Shown one piece after another: positions 23,862-35,825 of a DNA stretch of 64,000 nt. The position numbers and the translations under genes were made by a program. Source of the DNA: Marsupella aquatica. Taxonomy: Eukaryota; Marchantiophyta. The stretch's first letter is position 1. Each line of letters opens with the position of its first letter. The stretch covers positions 16,306,001 to 16,370,000 of the forward strand of contig OZ316896.1 of NCBI GenBank assembly GCA_973895155.1. Reading direction: 5' to 3'. The notes under the pieces were generated by a model. That model was not told where the DNA came from and ran no database searches. It saw only the letters and a list, made by a program, of their open reading frames with translations.

Positions 23862-25029
23862 ATGTCACGAGAAAACGGCGAACGCGATCAGCATTCGCCC
23901 GAACATCCTCTCGGAGACAGCATGAAACTATCATCAACAATCCTGCCCCAGGTCCATCAGGAAAGCGATAAAGACCAGGAGGAAGTTCCTGAGCAAGTGG
24001 ACGAGGTGGAGGATGAGTATGTGCTGTTAGATCTTGAAGACGTTTTTCATGGAGCAGGACTTCCTGCCAATTGTCCTTACACCTTGTCGGTATTTTCATC
24101 CGCCCGTGCCCATTTGCCCTTTCTGCAGTTTCTTCCTATCAGTTGAAATACAGGGCCTAGATTCAGAGTGAAAAGGGTTTCACAGGATGTTGGGTGTTGA
24201 TTTTTTGCGATATCAGGGATTGGATACGATGAACCCCATCCTTACTCTTGGTGATGGTGGTCTCAAGCTGGTATGCTGGAAACCCTTCTTTTGTATGGGC
24301 TCCACGTATGTAGTACCGGTTGTTTCATTTCAAGACTTGCTCCTCTTTCGCTAGGTCTATACACTAACGACAATATTGGTAGCTAAACTTTGCACAGTGT
24401 TTTTCTCAAAGAGAGCATAACTAGCGTTCCACTTCAGAGCATTAACAGAAACTCACTTTAGGCGTTACAGCGGTCCATTTCTAGATACCGTTCAAGTTCG
24501 TTGTCAAGTTGATGATCCTAGGCTCTGGGATGTCGATCGGTTGGTGAATCTGTTTTGATTTGACAGATAGGAGAGTACGAAGAATATGTTGGACAATGCC
24601 TCGTCTTCACAGAACAAGGTTAATTTCAGAGACTATCTCTCTTTCCGCTGTTCCAGTCCCTCTCGTTGATCCAAAGTACCGTTTCTCAATGCAGGTTTAC
24701 TTTCAGGATAGCTCTAGATTGCGAGATCATCCTTGAGTGCCTGCTATTGACTTTTTTTAATCAAGTGTAATTCTGCAGACTGTTTACGTACGGACATGTC
24801 TTTTTGCACCTTGGTATTTTGCTTTGACTTAATGCTGCTTTTCTTCATTACAGATGAAGAGGTACCCTCAGAAGGACCAGTCCATCCTCATGAGGCTGGT
24901 GGCTCACTAAAGGCCAATCTAGACACTAAGAGAAGAATTAACAGTCTCTGTAGGCTGGAGAAGAAGCTAAAGTTTCGAATAATGAACATTCCAGAGAAGG
25001 AGCCAGAAATTGTCCAGGCAGGGACATAA
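23862..25029 (+). CDS. TFIIIC subunit 6-like protein (tau55-related, triple-barrel domain)
   Basis: Four short exons, 23862-24089, 24217-24270, 24567-24618 and 24854-25029, join in frame through GT-AG introns to give 169 residues. The core reads DEYVLLDLEDVF, PANCPYTLS|GLDTMNPILTL and GEYEEYVGQCLVFTEQ across exon borders, followed by a DEEVPSEGPVHPHEAGG stretch and a basic LCRLEKKLKFRI tail. This order matches the TFIIIC_sub6 domain (GTF3C6 / plant tau55-related proteins) as I remember it. The protein would be part of the tau A lobe of TFIIIC in the nucleus, used by RNA polymerase III to recognise tRNA gene promoters. As in other plants, the phosphatase domain fused to yeast tau55 is absent. 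The N-terminal ~45 residues are not conserved and the start at 23862 is the least certain point. Divergent from MRS2. Confidence 0.85.
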
Positions 25030-26686
25030 AACCAAAAGATCGTACGGGACCGATTTTGTACACAAATTTGCTCTCAACGGGTAATCGACGTTGCTTCAGG
25101 CTAGAGAGGTTCTAAGAGCCACCAGGAAAGCTACGCCCTGGTTGAGGACACTGATCTTATTTGTGGCCACTCTTCAAGCGGAGGGTCCGAATCTAGACAT
25201 ATGACAGACTGGGATGAGCGGGCTCTTTTAAAACCACCAGTTACCACCTCAAAGTTCGCTTAAGCTCAGCAGAATGGGCAAATTAGCTCATGAACAGTTT
25301 GGCTTTTGTTAGATTCGGAGAAATTTTGGAGCTGCAGGAAGGTCGACTATGAAGCTGCTGAGGTGTGTCTCTTTAGCTTGAATGGCAAGTAGTGGGCTGT
25401 CATCTGAGCAAGATGTAATGGATCATTTTTTCCTTGCAACAAACATGTGACATGTGACAAATGCAACCATCTGTACAATGTGAGAGTTGTTAAAACGTTT
25501 GATGTATATTCGAAACCATATACTTGAATCTATGGTTATTGAAGATACATTTCCCTAGATAAAATTTGGTCCAAACAGTGTTCCACTTTTCGGGTTAATC
25601 CACGAGACGCTTTCACATCAGTAAGTTCCAAATTTGAAGTAGTAAACTTCTATCCATCTTCTTTGGAAAAATTCTGGCTCCCACACAAGAGTTCCTGCGC
25701 AAAACCAGAGGACGATATGTAGTGAACCTTCCGTTCACGATGAGATGTTTAGAGTCACTCTCACACAAACGGGAACTCAACGACAGCATGAGCTGCTAAT
25801 TTCGAGCACGAGACATTCAATTGCAAATATACACCGATATCACAGATATTCCCAGTGCAATTCGACCATAACCTGAATTAAGCCCCGATGGCCAGAGGGG
25901 TTTGCTGTGAAGCCCCCATGGATTTCCAAAGCTGGGATGGAGAATCCATTAGTTTGTGTGGTGGCAAATGGATTTCCAAAGCTCTGATGGAGGATCCATT
26001 AGCTTGTGTGGTGGCAAGCAGCTGCTCATGCGCAAACTGTGATGACTCATGGTAAGTCATAAGCGCATATGTGCGTGTCAAAGTTTCCAGGTAAAATGCA
26101 AAAGAGTACACCTAGTACAGTTAAAAGTAAACTCAAACTTGGCACTGCAGATTTCCAGGGAAAGTAATTTTGCCACTTGTGCTGCATTTGAGAATTCCTG
26201 AAAAATGAAACCGCGCCATGTGTGTCCCCAAGCACTACGGTATTCTAGTATGCCACAGTACAGAACATTTGAAAGCAGGGAATGGCAAATGGAATTGAAA
26301 AGGAGAACTGAACAGTGGCGCTAGTGTAGCGCTGAGGAACCTTCCATCTCTCCCTACCCTTCCCTTTTAATAGTTGACCACGTTGACGACGTAGAGTGCA
26401 AGTATAGTACCTGAGCAACTCCTCTGAATCTCTGATGTAATAATAAGAAAAATTCAGCAATCATGTCCTGGAGCGGGATTGTGCAATTGCTCCACTATCG
26501 CTCTACATATATGCCTCGAGTAAGCCTGCATGTGATCAAAAGCAGACCGTCCGCTCCAATTGCAAATGTTCGATGTGGATCAATTGCTAATCGGTCTCCC
26601 AATTGCAGCCAGACTGAACCCAGCATAATCATCGCAGTCCTCTCGGCGCCCTCACGGATCGCACTCCAGATTGTAATGCTTACAGG
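25030..26686. other. Intergenic region
   Basis: No gene recognised. It contains the two-copy repeat listed at 25918-26018. The open frames around 25878-26699 have no family resemblance. Confidence 0.45.
25918..26018. repeat. Two-copy 50-bp tandem repeat
   Basis: ATGGATTTCCAAAGCT followed by GATGGAGRATCCATTAG and TTGTGTGGTGGCAA occurs at 25918 and again at 25968. The copies differ at only a few positions, so the duplication is fairly recent. Confidence 0.9.
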
Positions 26687-29033
26687 ATGGAGATCATGAT
26701 ATTCAGCTCGCCGTAAGTACAGTCAAAACCGCTTCCAAGCTCGGGGCAGATGCATTCACGGTCTGATTTAGATTTAGGATTGACAGTGTCGGCTTGGAAT
26801 GAATGCTCTTACAGAGTGAAAGTTGTCACGATCAATTGTACTAGTGATCATGCATTTAGACAGGGCCTTCACTGCAGATCTTGCTGCAGATACTCTCAAG
26901 ACCTGAGCGGCCTAGGAAGATAGACACTTGGAAGTAACCCTAAGTCTACTTCGATCGTTGGAATTGACTCTTGGGCTCTCCAGTAACACCAAGTAATTTG
27001 GATGCAATGTAAAAGAGAGCACAGATGGGAAGCTCTGTAACCCATACTCAGAACGATTTCAAGAGTAACTCCGAGTATGGGTCTTCCAATTTGAGCAGTG
27101 TTTTGATGATATGTTCACTGCTGTTGTACTTGTGTGGCTGACTACAGACCCTGGTGGTCGAAGGACACCGTCGCTGTGGTGACTGGATCGAATAAAGGGG
27201 TAGGCTATGAGATTGCTCGGCTCTTGGCTGTGCAAGGGTTGACTGTTGTCCTGACCGCGCGAGAATCAGGAAGAGGACAAGCCGCTCTCGATGCACTGAA
27301 TACAGACGGGCAAAAATCCGTCTGCTTCCACCAATTGGACGTGCAGAGCTCAGAATCCGTGGAACACTTAGCAACGTGGCTGAAAAGCAAGTTTGGTTGG
27401 ATTGACATCCTGGTGAGTGAGAGTCATTGACAGGCAGGGCTGCATTGAGCCCCGGTTTGTAATTACTATAATTTCTATCTGGAGATTACTTCCACCTCTT
27501 GTGTCCATTGGTGCCGAAAACTCGGCAGCACTGCCACTCAATCGTCTCTATAACAAAATTGCATCAGCTTCTGTTTGCAAGGAGCATTGCTAATTGGTAG
27601 CTTTCATCGTTCCTTCAAACTGACACAGCTGTCCCCCATACCAAATGATCGAGTGAGTGAGCTTATTTTGTGTAGTATCTTTTCTAGGTCTTGGTAGTTG
27701 TTGAATCAGGTCAGTCTATGAACACTCTCAACCTGCCCAATCGCATTAATTCTCGGGCTAGGTATGGGTAGCTAGTTCTCTCTGCTCCTTCGGAAGGTGA
27801 GTCCATTGAAGCTTTACTCGAGTCAAACAAAGGGTCACTTCTCGATCATCCCTATATCCCAGTGTAGAAACTCACGGACTGCACACGAGATGATGAAAAT
27901 TGGGAAACCAGCTGAGTGCAATGTGAGATTTGAGTACCATGTTTGACCGTCCAGGCAGCAAGGTCTTTCATGGCTGGTAATGAGGTAATTACGCTTGCAT
28001 AACGATTTGTTCTTTAACATTTTATGTCTTATGCGGCGGACGATCATTTTCAGGTAAACAACGCCGGGATTGCCTTCGGACCAAACGGCGATGTCGCTGA
28101 CGATGAATCTGCGAAGGCGATCATAGGTACCAATTACTTCGGTGTGAAGAAAGTGACGGAAGGACTGCTGCCACTTCTACGACCGTCTCCTGCTGCAGCG
28201 CGCATTGTGAACGTTACTTCAGGAACAGGGTTGTACGAGGTAACTTATGATGAATCATGAAAATCCCAAGAGCTTAACTTCAATAGAATGCTCTGGATTT
28301 CACAGCCTATTCCGCATTATCGAGGATCGATTTCTGTAACTAGCTCTGACTTCTTAATTGTAGATAGAGGCGTAAATGAAGATGTTTCAAAATGGAGACG
28401 AGGTTGTTCGGAATGATTTTGCCCTACTCTGAATCATCTTCTGTATCAGTAACTCATCTCGGAATTGAGAAATATTTTGAAGCTGTAGCCGGATGAAGTC
28501 GATTACATAGTTATATGGTTTTTGAAGTACTCTGAATCTGGCTAACATTGGCCTCCATGTGTATCCAGCGCTTGGGGTCTGAGAAACTGAAGCAGACGTT
28601 TAGAGATGAGGGCAAATACACTCAGGAACTCATAGATTCGCTGGCCACAAAATTTCTCGAAGACGTGAAAGCTGGTCGATTGGATGAGGAAGGGTGGGGA
28701 GGAGGCAGAGGGATAGTGTACAGCGTCTCTAAAATACTCCTTAATGCTTACTCAATTTTGTTGGCGAAATGTTTGTCGAAGTCACAACCAGAGGATCACC
28801 AGATATTGGTGGCGACCTTCACTCCAGGAGTCACGATGACGGATTTGATGTCACGCGCAATTGAAAACGGATCGAAATTTCCGGCTGACATGCGCGTGAA
28901 TACTGCTGCAGAAGGAGCTGATACTGGGGTATGGTTGGCCCTGCTTCCCGAGGAAGAGTTGGCCAAGAAGCATGGAAAATTCTTTCACTCCAGAAAGGAA
29001 TATAGTTTTGGCGCGTTGCAATTGATCCGCTGA
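26687..29033 (+). CDS. Short-chain dehydrogenase/reductase, carbonyl-reductase type
   Basis: I assemble four exons: 26687-26712, 27148-27412, 28054-28239 and 28569-29033, all with GT-AG borders and consistent phase, giving 313 residues, a usual length for the (+)-neomenthol/salutaridine reductase-like SDR group. Exon 2 has PWWSKDTVAVVTG and the NADP-binding glycine motif TGSNKGVG. An LDV follows, then NNAGIAFG in exon 3, a serine-bearing IVNVTSGTG strand, and the catalytic YSVSK in exon 4. The large insertion between the catalytic Ser and Tyr, typical of this group, contains a helical KYTQELIDSLATKFLEDV segment. It should be a soluble NAD(P)H-dependent oxidoreductase; the substrate cannot be predicted. 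Exon 1 (26 nt, MEIMIFSSP) is inferred only from a GTAAGT donor and matching phase; exons 2-4 are secure. Confidence 0.88.
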
Positions 29034-30047
29034 TTTCCTCAAATCACACGCGAGTGGTGATTGGGTTTAAGCATCGTCATTCATTCCTCAAGTACGTCTT
29101 CTGACGAGGATTGATTTGCTATCTTCACCAGAGTAATCAGTCTTTGCACATTTCAGTTTCATGTTATTGGTTAGAGATCGATGTCTATGCTTTGGCTGCT
29201 TTTGTTTCAAATCAGTCCAGTCTACTTTCGAATTTGGCTCTTGCAGCATGCCTGATTGGCACCGATTCAGCTACTTGCATCTACTAGTCCTTGACAAATT
29301 TAGCATACTGGAAGCGCTTGGCACTTTGCTACGAGAAATGCCGCTCACAAACTAGATGTATCACGAATTTGTCCAGATGCCGTTAGTGTGAAACAGACTT
29401 TGAATGTTTTTATTGGAAAGCAGTCGAAGAATTGTTTTTTCTATATCGTTTTTTTTGCCTCGAAAGAACCAAATGTTTTCTCTATATCGTTTTGTCGTCT
29501 GTCTATAAATTTGAATGGTTTTCATACAAACTGTACTTTATTTTGTTGCCTTGTATTTGACCTTCTTACCGAACTATTCATATCTGTCGATTTGGAAATT
29601 TGTGGATCTGTATGTGGAATGGTTGGCAATCTAGAAAAGAACTAGAATTGAAATGCAAAGGATTTAAACCGAGAAAGCTAGTTAAAATTTCTAAATCTGC
29701 CTCTTCCTGCCTCTTCCAGCTTTAATTCAAGGTTCGAGTGGAAAATGCAATGACTCTTCGATTTCATAGATCAAAGAACTTAGGCACTGAAGTATTGAAG
29801 GTGTTTTGAAGAAAAATGAAAATTTTCAGATTACATTGATCGAGATTTGATTAAGATCTTAAGGTCGTAAACTCAGCAAAATGACAGCAATAATCGATAG
29901 GAAGGGTTAACGCAATTTCTACTGAACTTCGTCTACAAAGAGCATTGAAAATTGATGCTATTGATCAACTGTGCATTCTTAGCGCGCAGCAAGGCTATCT
30001 AGCTAGACTACTAGCTAGGTAACTAAAGTCTTCACCAGCTGTTCCAT
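29034..30047. other. Intergenic region between convergent genes
   Basis: AT-rich, with no recognisable exon. It should hold the 3' ends of the SDR gene (+) and the receptor kinase (-). Confidence 0.5.
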
Positions 30048-30048
30048 T

Positions 30049-32802
30049 TTATTCCACTCTACTGATAAGAGGAGAGTTCAAATCAAACTCGAGTATTCCA
30101 ACCCCAATGCTCCCCGGAACAGCATTAGGTGAGATAGCGCCGTTCTCTGATGCAGTTCGCCCTGAAGAAGCCTGATCCATGCTCGTCTGGACAGACTTTG
30201 TAGCAGATAGTGAAGGAACTGGCATGAGCCCCTCTAGCATATGCACCACCTTTCCCATACATGGTCGAGATGCGGGATCATCTTGCACACACCACGCAGC
30301 AACTCTCAGAGCTCTCTCTGCCTCCACTAAGTTAAATTTCCTACCGAGATTCTTGTCGACGAGCTCTGAAATGTCCCCCTGTCGAAACGCTCTTTGGAGT
30401 CCCCATTCGGAGAAGGCTTGCTGCTGTTGCGATGTCACCGGTCTTGCAATGGTTCTCGAAGAACTGTTTTTTGAATCTGAATCGGCAGCCTCGTCGACCT
30501 TTCTTCTTCCCGTGACAACCTCTAGGACCACCACTCCGAAACTGTAAACGTCGCTCTTGGTGGTATGCATTGAAGGACAACTCGACGACAAACATTCTGG
30601 GGCCATGTAACCTCGAGTGTTGCTGCTGCTGCTCCCTCTGAGATTGGACGGTTTGGCCTTCGACTGAGCCTCCTTCACTTTGAAGTTCTGAGTAGTCATG
30701 AGCTTGACAAGCCCAAAGTCGGACAATTTGCCCTCAAAGTGCTCATCCAGGAGAATATTGTGAGTGCTGATGTTGCAATGCACTATACATTCACCCGTGC
30801 ACTGTTCGTGCAGGTAGGCGATAGCTCTGGCAGTGCCGAGAATTACCTTGAAGCGCTTCTTCCAGTCGAGGCAAACGACTCGAGGGGTACTACAACTGCT
30901 GCTTTTGTCGGCGACCATCAGCTGGGCCAGCTTCATGTTTGGCTGACGGGGTTTATAGAATATAAACTTGTCCAGAGAACCATTGGCGATGAACTCGTAA
31001 ACTAAGAGACGATGCGACGAGCCTTCACAACAGAAGCCATACAAGCGAACGAGGTTCTGGTGATGGGCGTTGGCAACTATGGCCACCTCAGATCGAAACT
31101 GCTTCTCTGCGGGCTGCAGCTGGCCCGAGCTACCATCATCTAGCTCCTTCACGGCAACCGATGTACCGTCTGGCAGCACCCCCTTGTGCACTGTTCCGAA
31201 AGCACCCGCACCGAGCTTTAGGGAGAAATTCAGTGTAGCCGCTTGCAGATCCTTGAAGGAGAACCTCGTTGGTGCTCCTGGCATGAAATCTACCGAGTTC
31301 CATAACTGCCCAAGGCCCTGTTGATGCAATCGAGCTTCTTTCCACCAGTGATAGCAACAGGCACTCAGCAGAAAGCATGTCAAAGAGAATGCAATGACAA
31401 TAGCAGCCACAATCTCCGGGCGTACCAGACTCCCACGGGAAGTGGAATGAAAATCTGATTGCTCCGCAGCGTCAGGAGCGCTGAGATTTACTAAAGCATT
31501 TACTTTGAGGTAGCTGTTTCCGGTGGGATCAACGTGGCCACTCTCTTGCTGTGATTTGAGGGAGCATGTGCCATTCCCATTGTAAAAGTAGAAGATTCCC
31601 TGGCACGCACAGTCCTCAGAGCACCTCGTCAAGCAATCCGTTTGTGAGATCGCTTGCAGGGTTATGTAATCGTCACCTGAGCCATGATACTGAAAGTTGT
31701 CAAGCTTCATGAACTGCTGGCCGGAGCTGCCAGTGCTACAGTTCAGGGGAATCGGCGGCTCGCATCCTTGAGAGAAATCGTTGGGATCCACAAGCGCAAA
31801 CTTGTCAGGACATGTACACACAGGGTCAGGTTCGTAGCTGCACAATCCATAGGGCCCGCATAGATTTATGGCAGAGCACTCATCCCTTAGAGCTTTCCAC
31901 ACAACGAGCCAAGTTGTGAGGTTTTCAGACCAGCTGTAGATACGGAGATCACCCCCGACTCCTAGCTTCATGTGCCTTAGCGCGCTAGAACCCACATCGG
32001 TGGTCATCCAAGAGGCCCAGACAGAACCAGAACTGTTGTACATTGCCAAAAAGCCGGAAGCATTCAGATAAGAGAATGAATACTTATCGGGGTACATTCT
32101 AGATGTATCAGTCCTGGGGTCCATTGCAGTCCAGTACGATGCCGAAGAGGGTTTATAGTAAAGACGCAGGTAGCCATCGAAGTCCTGCTTGAGAGAGTAT
32201 CTCCCCAGAGCAGCATTTTGGTTGGTCTCAGCAGAGACGAGCTCCAAACCTGCAGAAAGTTTTTGATTGGGCAAGAGTACGTCGCTAGGATTGCTGAATG
32301 TGTCCCACACCACATCCAACTGGGAATTCCTGAGAACGAAGTTACCGCTGTCCAGTAGCTCTGCAGAGAAAACGTTCAGCGAGCTCGTGTTCGTCTCCCA
32401 GACGGGATGGGTTTGGAGAGAGTCCATGAGCACCAGGTTTCCATCCTCCCCGAAACTCAACGTGGCTCCCTCAATCACCAAGCTGTTTCTGTTGGCCGTC
32501 CAAACCACGGTGCGCACGGGCACAGCTGCGTACCATACACTGAGAGTGTATGTGTGAAGGCCAACGGAGTGAAACCCCAGAGCAAAGGTCCCATTCTGAG
32601 AGATCCAGGTACTGTTCTGATCTGTGGTAAGGGTTGATCCAAGATCGATGATGCCGACCGTGTTATTCTGAGCTTGTACCAGAAATTCTTGGGGCTGCTG
32701 GCAGAGACTCCATACCAGCATTACGAGGGAGGTGCGCAAGTACATCATCCTGGACATGTCCTTGTAGACTTGCACCGACCTCCCCATATTAGGAGTACAC
32801 AT
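30049..32802 (-). CDS. G-type lectin receptor-like kinase, predicted pseudokinase
   Basis: Intronless, 917 residues. A hydrophobic segment at about 19-44 (MMYLRTSLVMLVWSL) is the likely signal peptide, so the true start may be an inner Met. The bulb-type lectin domain covers about 48-180 (WTANRNS, DGNLVLMD, SGNFVL). An EGF-like segment follows at about 309-347 (CGPYGLCSYEPDPVCTCP), a PAN/apple domain at about 355-435, and a membrane helix at about 463-483. The kinase domain runs from about 525 to 830. The glycine loop GAGAFGTVHKG, the ATP lysine K552 in VAVKEL and DFG Asp695 are present, but the catalytic loop is HCNISTHNIL: Asn677 replaces the catalytic Asp and the usual following Lys is Ser. 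It is therefore likely to signal without phosphotransfer. Ligand unknown. The stop codon TAA lies inside an AATAAA hexamer. Confidence 0.93.
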   Translation of the reverse strand: MCTPNMGRSVQVYKDMSRMMYLRTSLVMLVWSLCQQPQEFLVQAQNNTVGIIDLGSTLTTDQNSTWISQNGTFALGFHSVGLHTYTLSVWYAAVPVRTVVWTANRNSLVIEGATLSFGEDGNLVLMDSLQTHPVWETNTSSLNVFSAELLDSGNFVLRNSQLDVVWDTFSNPSDVLLPNQKLSAGLELVSAETNQNAALGRYSLKQDFDGYLRLYYKPSSASYWTAMDPRTDTSRMYPDKYSFSYLNASGFLAMYNSSGSVWASWMTTDVGSSALRHMKLGVGGDLRIYSWSENLTTWLVVWKALRDECSAINLCGPYGLCSYEPDPVCTCPDKFALVDPNDFSQGCEPPIPLNCSTGSSGQQFMKLDNFQYHGSGDDYITLQAISQTDCLTRCSEDCACQGIFYFYNGNGTCSLKSQQESGHVDPTGNSYLKVNALVNLSAPDAAEQSDFHSTSRGSLVRPEIVAAIVIAFSLTCFLLSACCYHWWKEARLHQQGLGQLWNSVDFMPGAPTRFSFKDLQAATLNFSLKLGAGAFGTVHKGVLPDGTSVAVKELDDGSSGQLQPAEKQFRSEVAIVANAHHQNLVRLYGFCCEGSSHRLLVYEFIANGSLDKFIFYKPRQPNMKLAQLMVADKSSSCSTPRVVCLDWKKRFKVILGTARAIAYLHEQCTGECIVHCNISTHNILLDEHFEGKLSDFGLVKLMTTQNFKVKEAQSKAKPSNLRGSSSSNTRGYMAPECLSSSCPSMHTTKSDVYSFGVVVLEVVTGRRKVDEAADSDSKNSSSRTIARPVTSQQQQAFSEWGLQRAFRQGDISELVDKNLGRKFNLVEAERALRVAAWCVQDDPASRPCMGKVVHMLEGLMPVPSLSATKSVQTSMDQASSGRTASENGAISPNAVPGSIGVGILEFDLNSPLISRVE

Positions 32803-34055
32803 CTACTAAGCAGGTGGAGATAAATATGTGCTAGCTAGAGATCGGCTTCTTGTACTATTAACTTGACTTGACATTCGTAAGGTCAAGCGAAGTAGGAGCT
32901 TCACAAATCAAACGGCGCAGAAGATCGGGGAAATCAAGGTGGGTGCATGCGTGAATTGCAGAAACTCTTGTTTTGCTGGAGAATTTTACGGTTGCGTCTG
33001 CATTCCCAGAGAAATTAAGAAATTAGACACTCAGATCAAACCGTCACCTTGTCTAAGAAGGTCCTGCCCTGGTCCTTTGGTCCAGCAAAGTCAATCTTTT
33101 ACACGAAATAACTCCTCTCAAGCACACTTCAATGACATCCACCCAGGCCTGATAGCAAAATGTGTACAAAACATGAGATTTCCTACCGATCTTGACGATC
33201 TCCAAATTGAATTTGCTGAACATGGACGCTTGTCACTCAGATAGGGAATTGAAGATGTCAATTTTGTTTAGCCATTAATTAATCAAGATCTATAAACCTG
33301 ACGATAGAATGATGCTCAAGACAGAAAAAACTAGAAATCCGCTTGAGTTGAACTTAACGAACAGTCGAATCTTAGCGACTGGTCATGCAAGCTATATTCA
33401 ACAGACTGGTAAAAAGGGTTCCGTGAAGGCATGCGGGTATTTATTTGTTTACCACTCGTGCAGTTCTACCTATTTAATGTATCTTACAGTACGGTACCTG
33501 TCCTGAGTCAACAAGCATGTAAACATGAGGCATGAGATCGAAATGGACTACGCATTATAAAAAGTGCCACTTCTTGTGTACACATACATACCGGTAAGTA
33601 TGTGATCGTCAAGCCATGGTTTCTTACGAGGATCGATCGATCCATCCGGGATATCTTTCGGAAGTCGGTCCTGCAACCAGACAATGAGATCGAGCATGCT
33701 CAACAAAAGAAGAAAGGGAAATCAAAGAGCAGCCCGACCTGTTTGCACAATTCAAATCAAGGGCTTTGCATACTTTGCATAGACTGCTATAAGATTTGAA
33801 AGGACTTGTCTTCGGCCAAGCTGTCTACTACAGTACTGAACTGCATGAATGCAATGCTTGCGAGCATGTGAATACTCAAATCAATCCAGCTCCACACCAA
33901 GAGATGAAAGAGAAATCAAGAGCAGCCGACCTGTGTATTGATTGAATGGCACTTGCACGGCGAGTTTTCAGTCTATCTTGATTTGAGGCAATTCGATGAA
34001 TCAGCAAGACTTCAATCACAAATCAATGCACAAAGCTTCTTGACCGACATTGTTA

Positions 34056-34482
34056 TCACTTACTGGAGGTGAGAAGTTCTTCGAATAGAGACTGAAGTTT
34101 GCGGAAGGTGAGAGATTTCTTGATCCAAGAATCAGACTCCTGCTGCAAACACTCGATCACCACGGCCCTTATATTATAATTCTTCCTCCATGTCATGATA
34201 TCTTTTCCCAGACTCAACCTAATGGAATAAGGGGGTGTCCAGATGCATGCAAGATCGACGGCCCAAATCCATGATGCCATGTTACCATAAGGTACTCATG
34301 AGAAAATCATTTCGCATGTGATATTGGTTTTTAAGAGCAGCCCAGATGATCCATAAGGTTTGACACAAGTGCCTTAATGGGCCATCTAGACCCGGATGGG
34401 CTGCGATCGAGACAAGATTCGAACTTTCTCTGATATCATCTTGTATGCCAAACCATAAAACTCTGGAACATGGCTCGTTCAT
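34056..34482 (-). pseudogene. Possible remnant of a LINE-type C-terminal region
   Basis: Two minus-strand open frames, 34482-34282 and 34280-34056, are almost back to back. The first reads ...CQTLWIIWAALKNQYHMRND, which resembles the W-x-IW-x-AR-N stretch after the zinc-binding region of plant LINE reverse transcriptases. The second starts MASWIWAVDLACIW. The resemblance is weak and could be chance. Confidence 0.25.
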
Positions 34483-35679
34483 TTTGTCCTCTATTTGTAA
34501 GGGAGTTTAGGAGCTAAGCGTACCAGGTGGGACTCACTTAATCTGTATAGTACCAAAACTGGAAATAAGATCTTGAGGTGTCAAACTAATGTCACATTTT
34601 GGCAATTTTGCAAGTGTTTCTTGTATCAATCACCCACTAAGTGGAGAAAGTAAGAATTTAGCTAAAATTAGCCAACCTGAATATCACTGATTGGCAGATT
34701 GGTAGAGAGACACCCCTTTCTCCTGTACGTGCTGTCGTTAGAGTAGTTTAATTGTGGTGCTTATTACTGTTCCCTTTTACACTTTCGGGTCCTCCTTGGA
34801 CCCAAGCGTTTTGTAGCACATATATGACTTCCCTCCTGTTTTTCTATAACCCATCTCCAGTCAAATGTGATTTCCGAGGCAAAAATGTCCTTCAAAACTA
34901 TTAAAGCCGGTTCTTCAAATGTAATTTCCGAGGCAAAATGCTGCAGAAAATGGAAAGGTTTACCTAGTTACGTTACTGATGTTGGAGGGCTTCATATAAT
35001 CGCTTGGAAAAATATGGGTGAACGTGGTTTTCTGCACTTGGACTTCAATTGCGGGTCAAGCCTATGCTCAGATTTAATCATGAGTAATAAGTGAGACGAG
35101 GAGCATCGTCATGACTCCCGAGGACATGCTTCCATCTTCGTACGGACTATTACATTGTGGAAGCTGCACTAACTTCTGCCTGCAACAAAGCTCACAATCT
35201 CTCGTTCCAAAGGAAACTTAACAGAAAACGGAGTTCTTTTTCCGTGAAGGCTGTATCCGGAATTCGATCTTTTTGTGAGTACTGTGGGTCGAAAACCCCA
35301 AGCGAAGGGACACTCACTCAGGACGCCAGGACCTGGCGATTGGATGCGATGATCTTGAGAACACTTACGTACCCTGCTGCTTAGCCATCTCATGATTAGA
35401 CCTTTTCCACATATGTTTCCGTTGCTAGTTCTGAGCCTCTGAGGACTTCTACCACCATCATGATGTTGAGTAAGTCTAAACCAAACTCATCATTTCTAGG
35501 ACGTCAGATTCCAGCCGACGAACGGAAGATTACCGGCCAGCGGCGGCATAATGATGTGGTGGCGAGCTTTTGTTTCCACTTTCCAGTTCCAGAATGTGCG
35601 AGAAATGAGGGGAATCGACCAAAGTCAGTCAGCCGTGCATGATATTTAGTTCAATCATACATGGTACGTTGCTAAAAAA

Positions 35680-35825
35680 GCTTCTGTCAAAGCTACACTC
35701 TTTTACAGTATTTAGTGTCACTAAGCTACACTCTTTTACAGTATTTAATGTCACTAAACAATTAGTGTCACATACTAATTAGGGGTAGCCCTTGAATTTC
35801 CAGACAAGTGACACTATTTGCTGTC
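35680..35825. repeat. Two-copy 33-bp tandem repeat with flanking inverted motif
   Basis: AAGCTACACTCTTTTACAGT plus ATTTARTGTCACT occurs twice in direct succession from about 35690. A partly inverted form (AGTGACACTATTTGCTG) follows at about 35806-35823, so the whole could fold back. Confidence 0.75.

Noticed and set aside
27134-27430. SDR starting at 27134 with MADYRPWW
   Set aside because: The codon there is GTG. The sequence GACTACAG|ACCCTGG is better read as a splice acceptor, with exon 2 starting at 27148.
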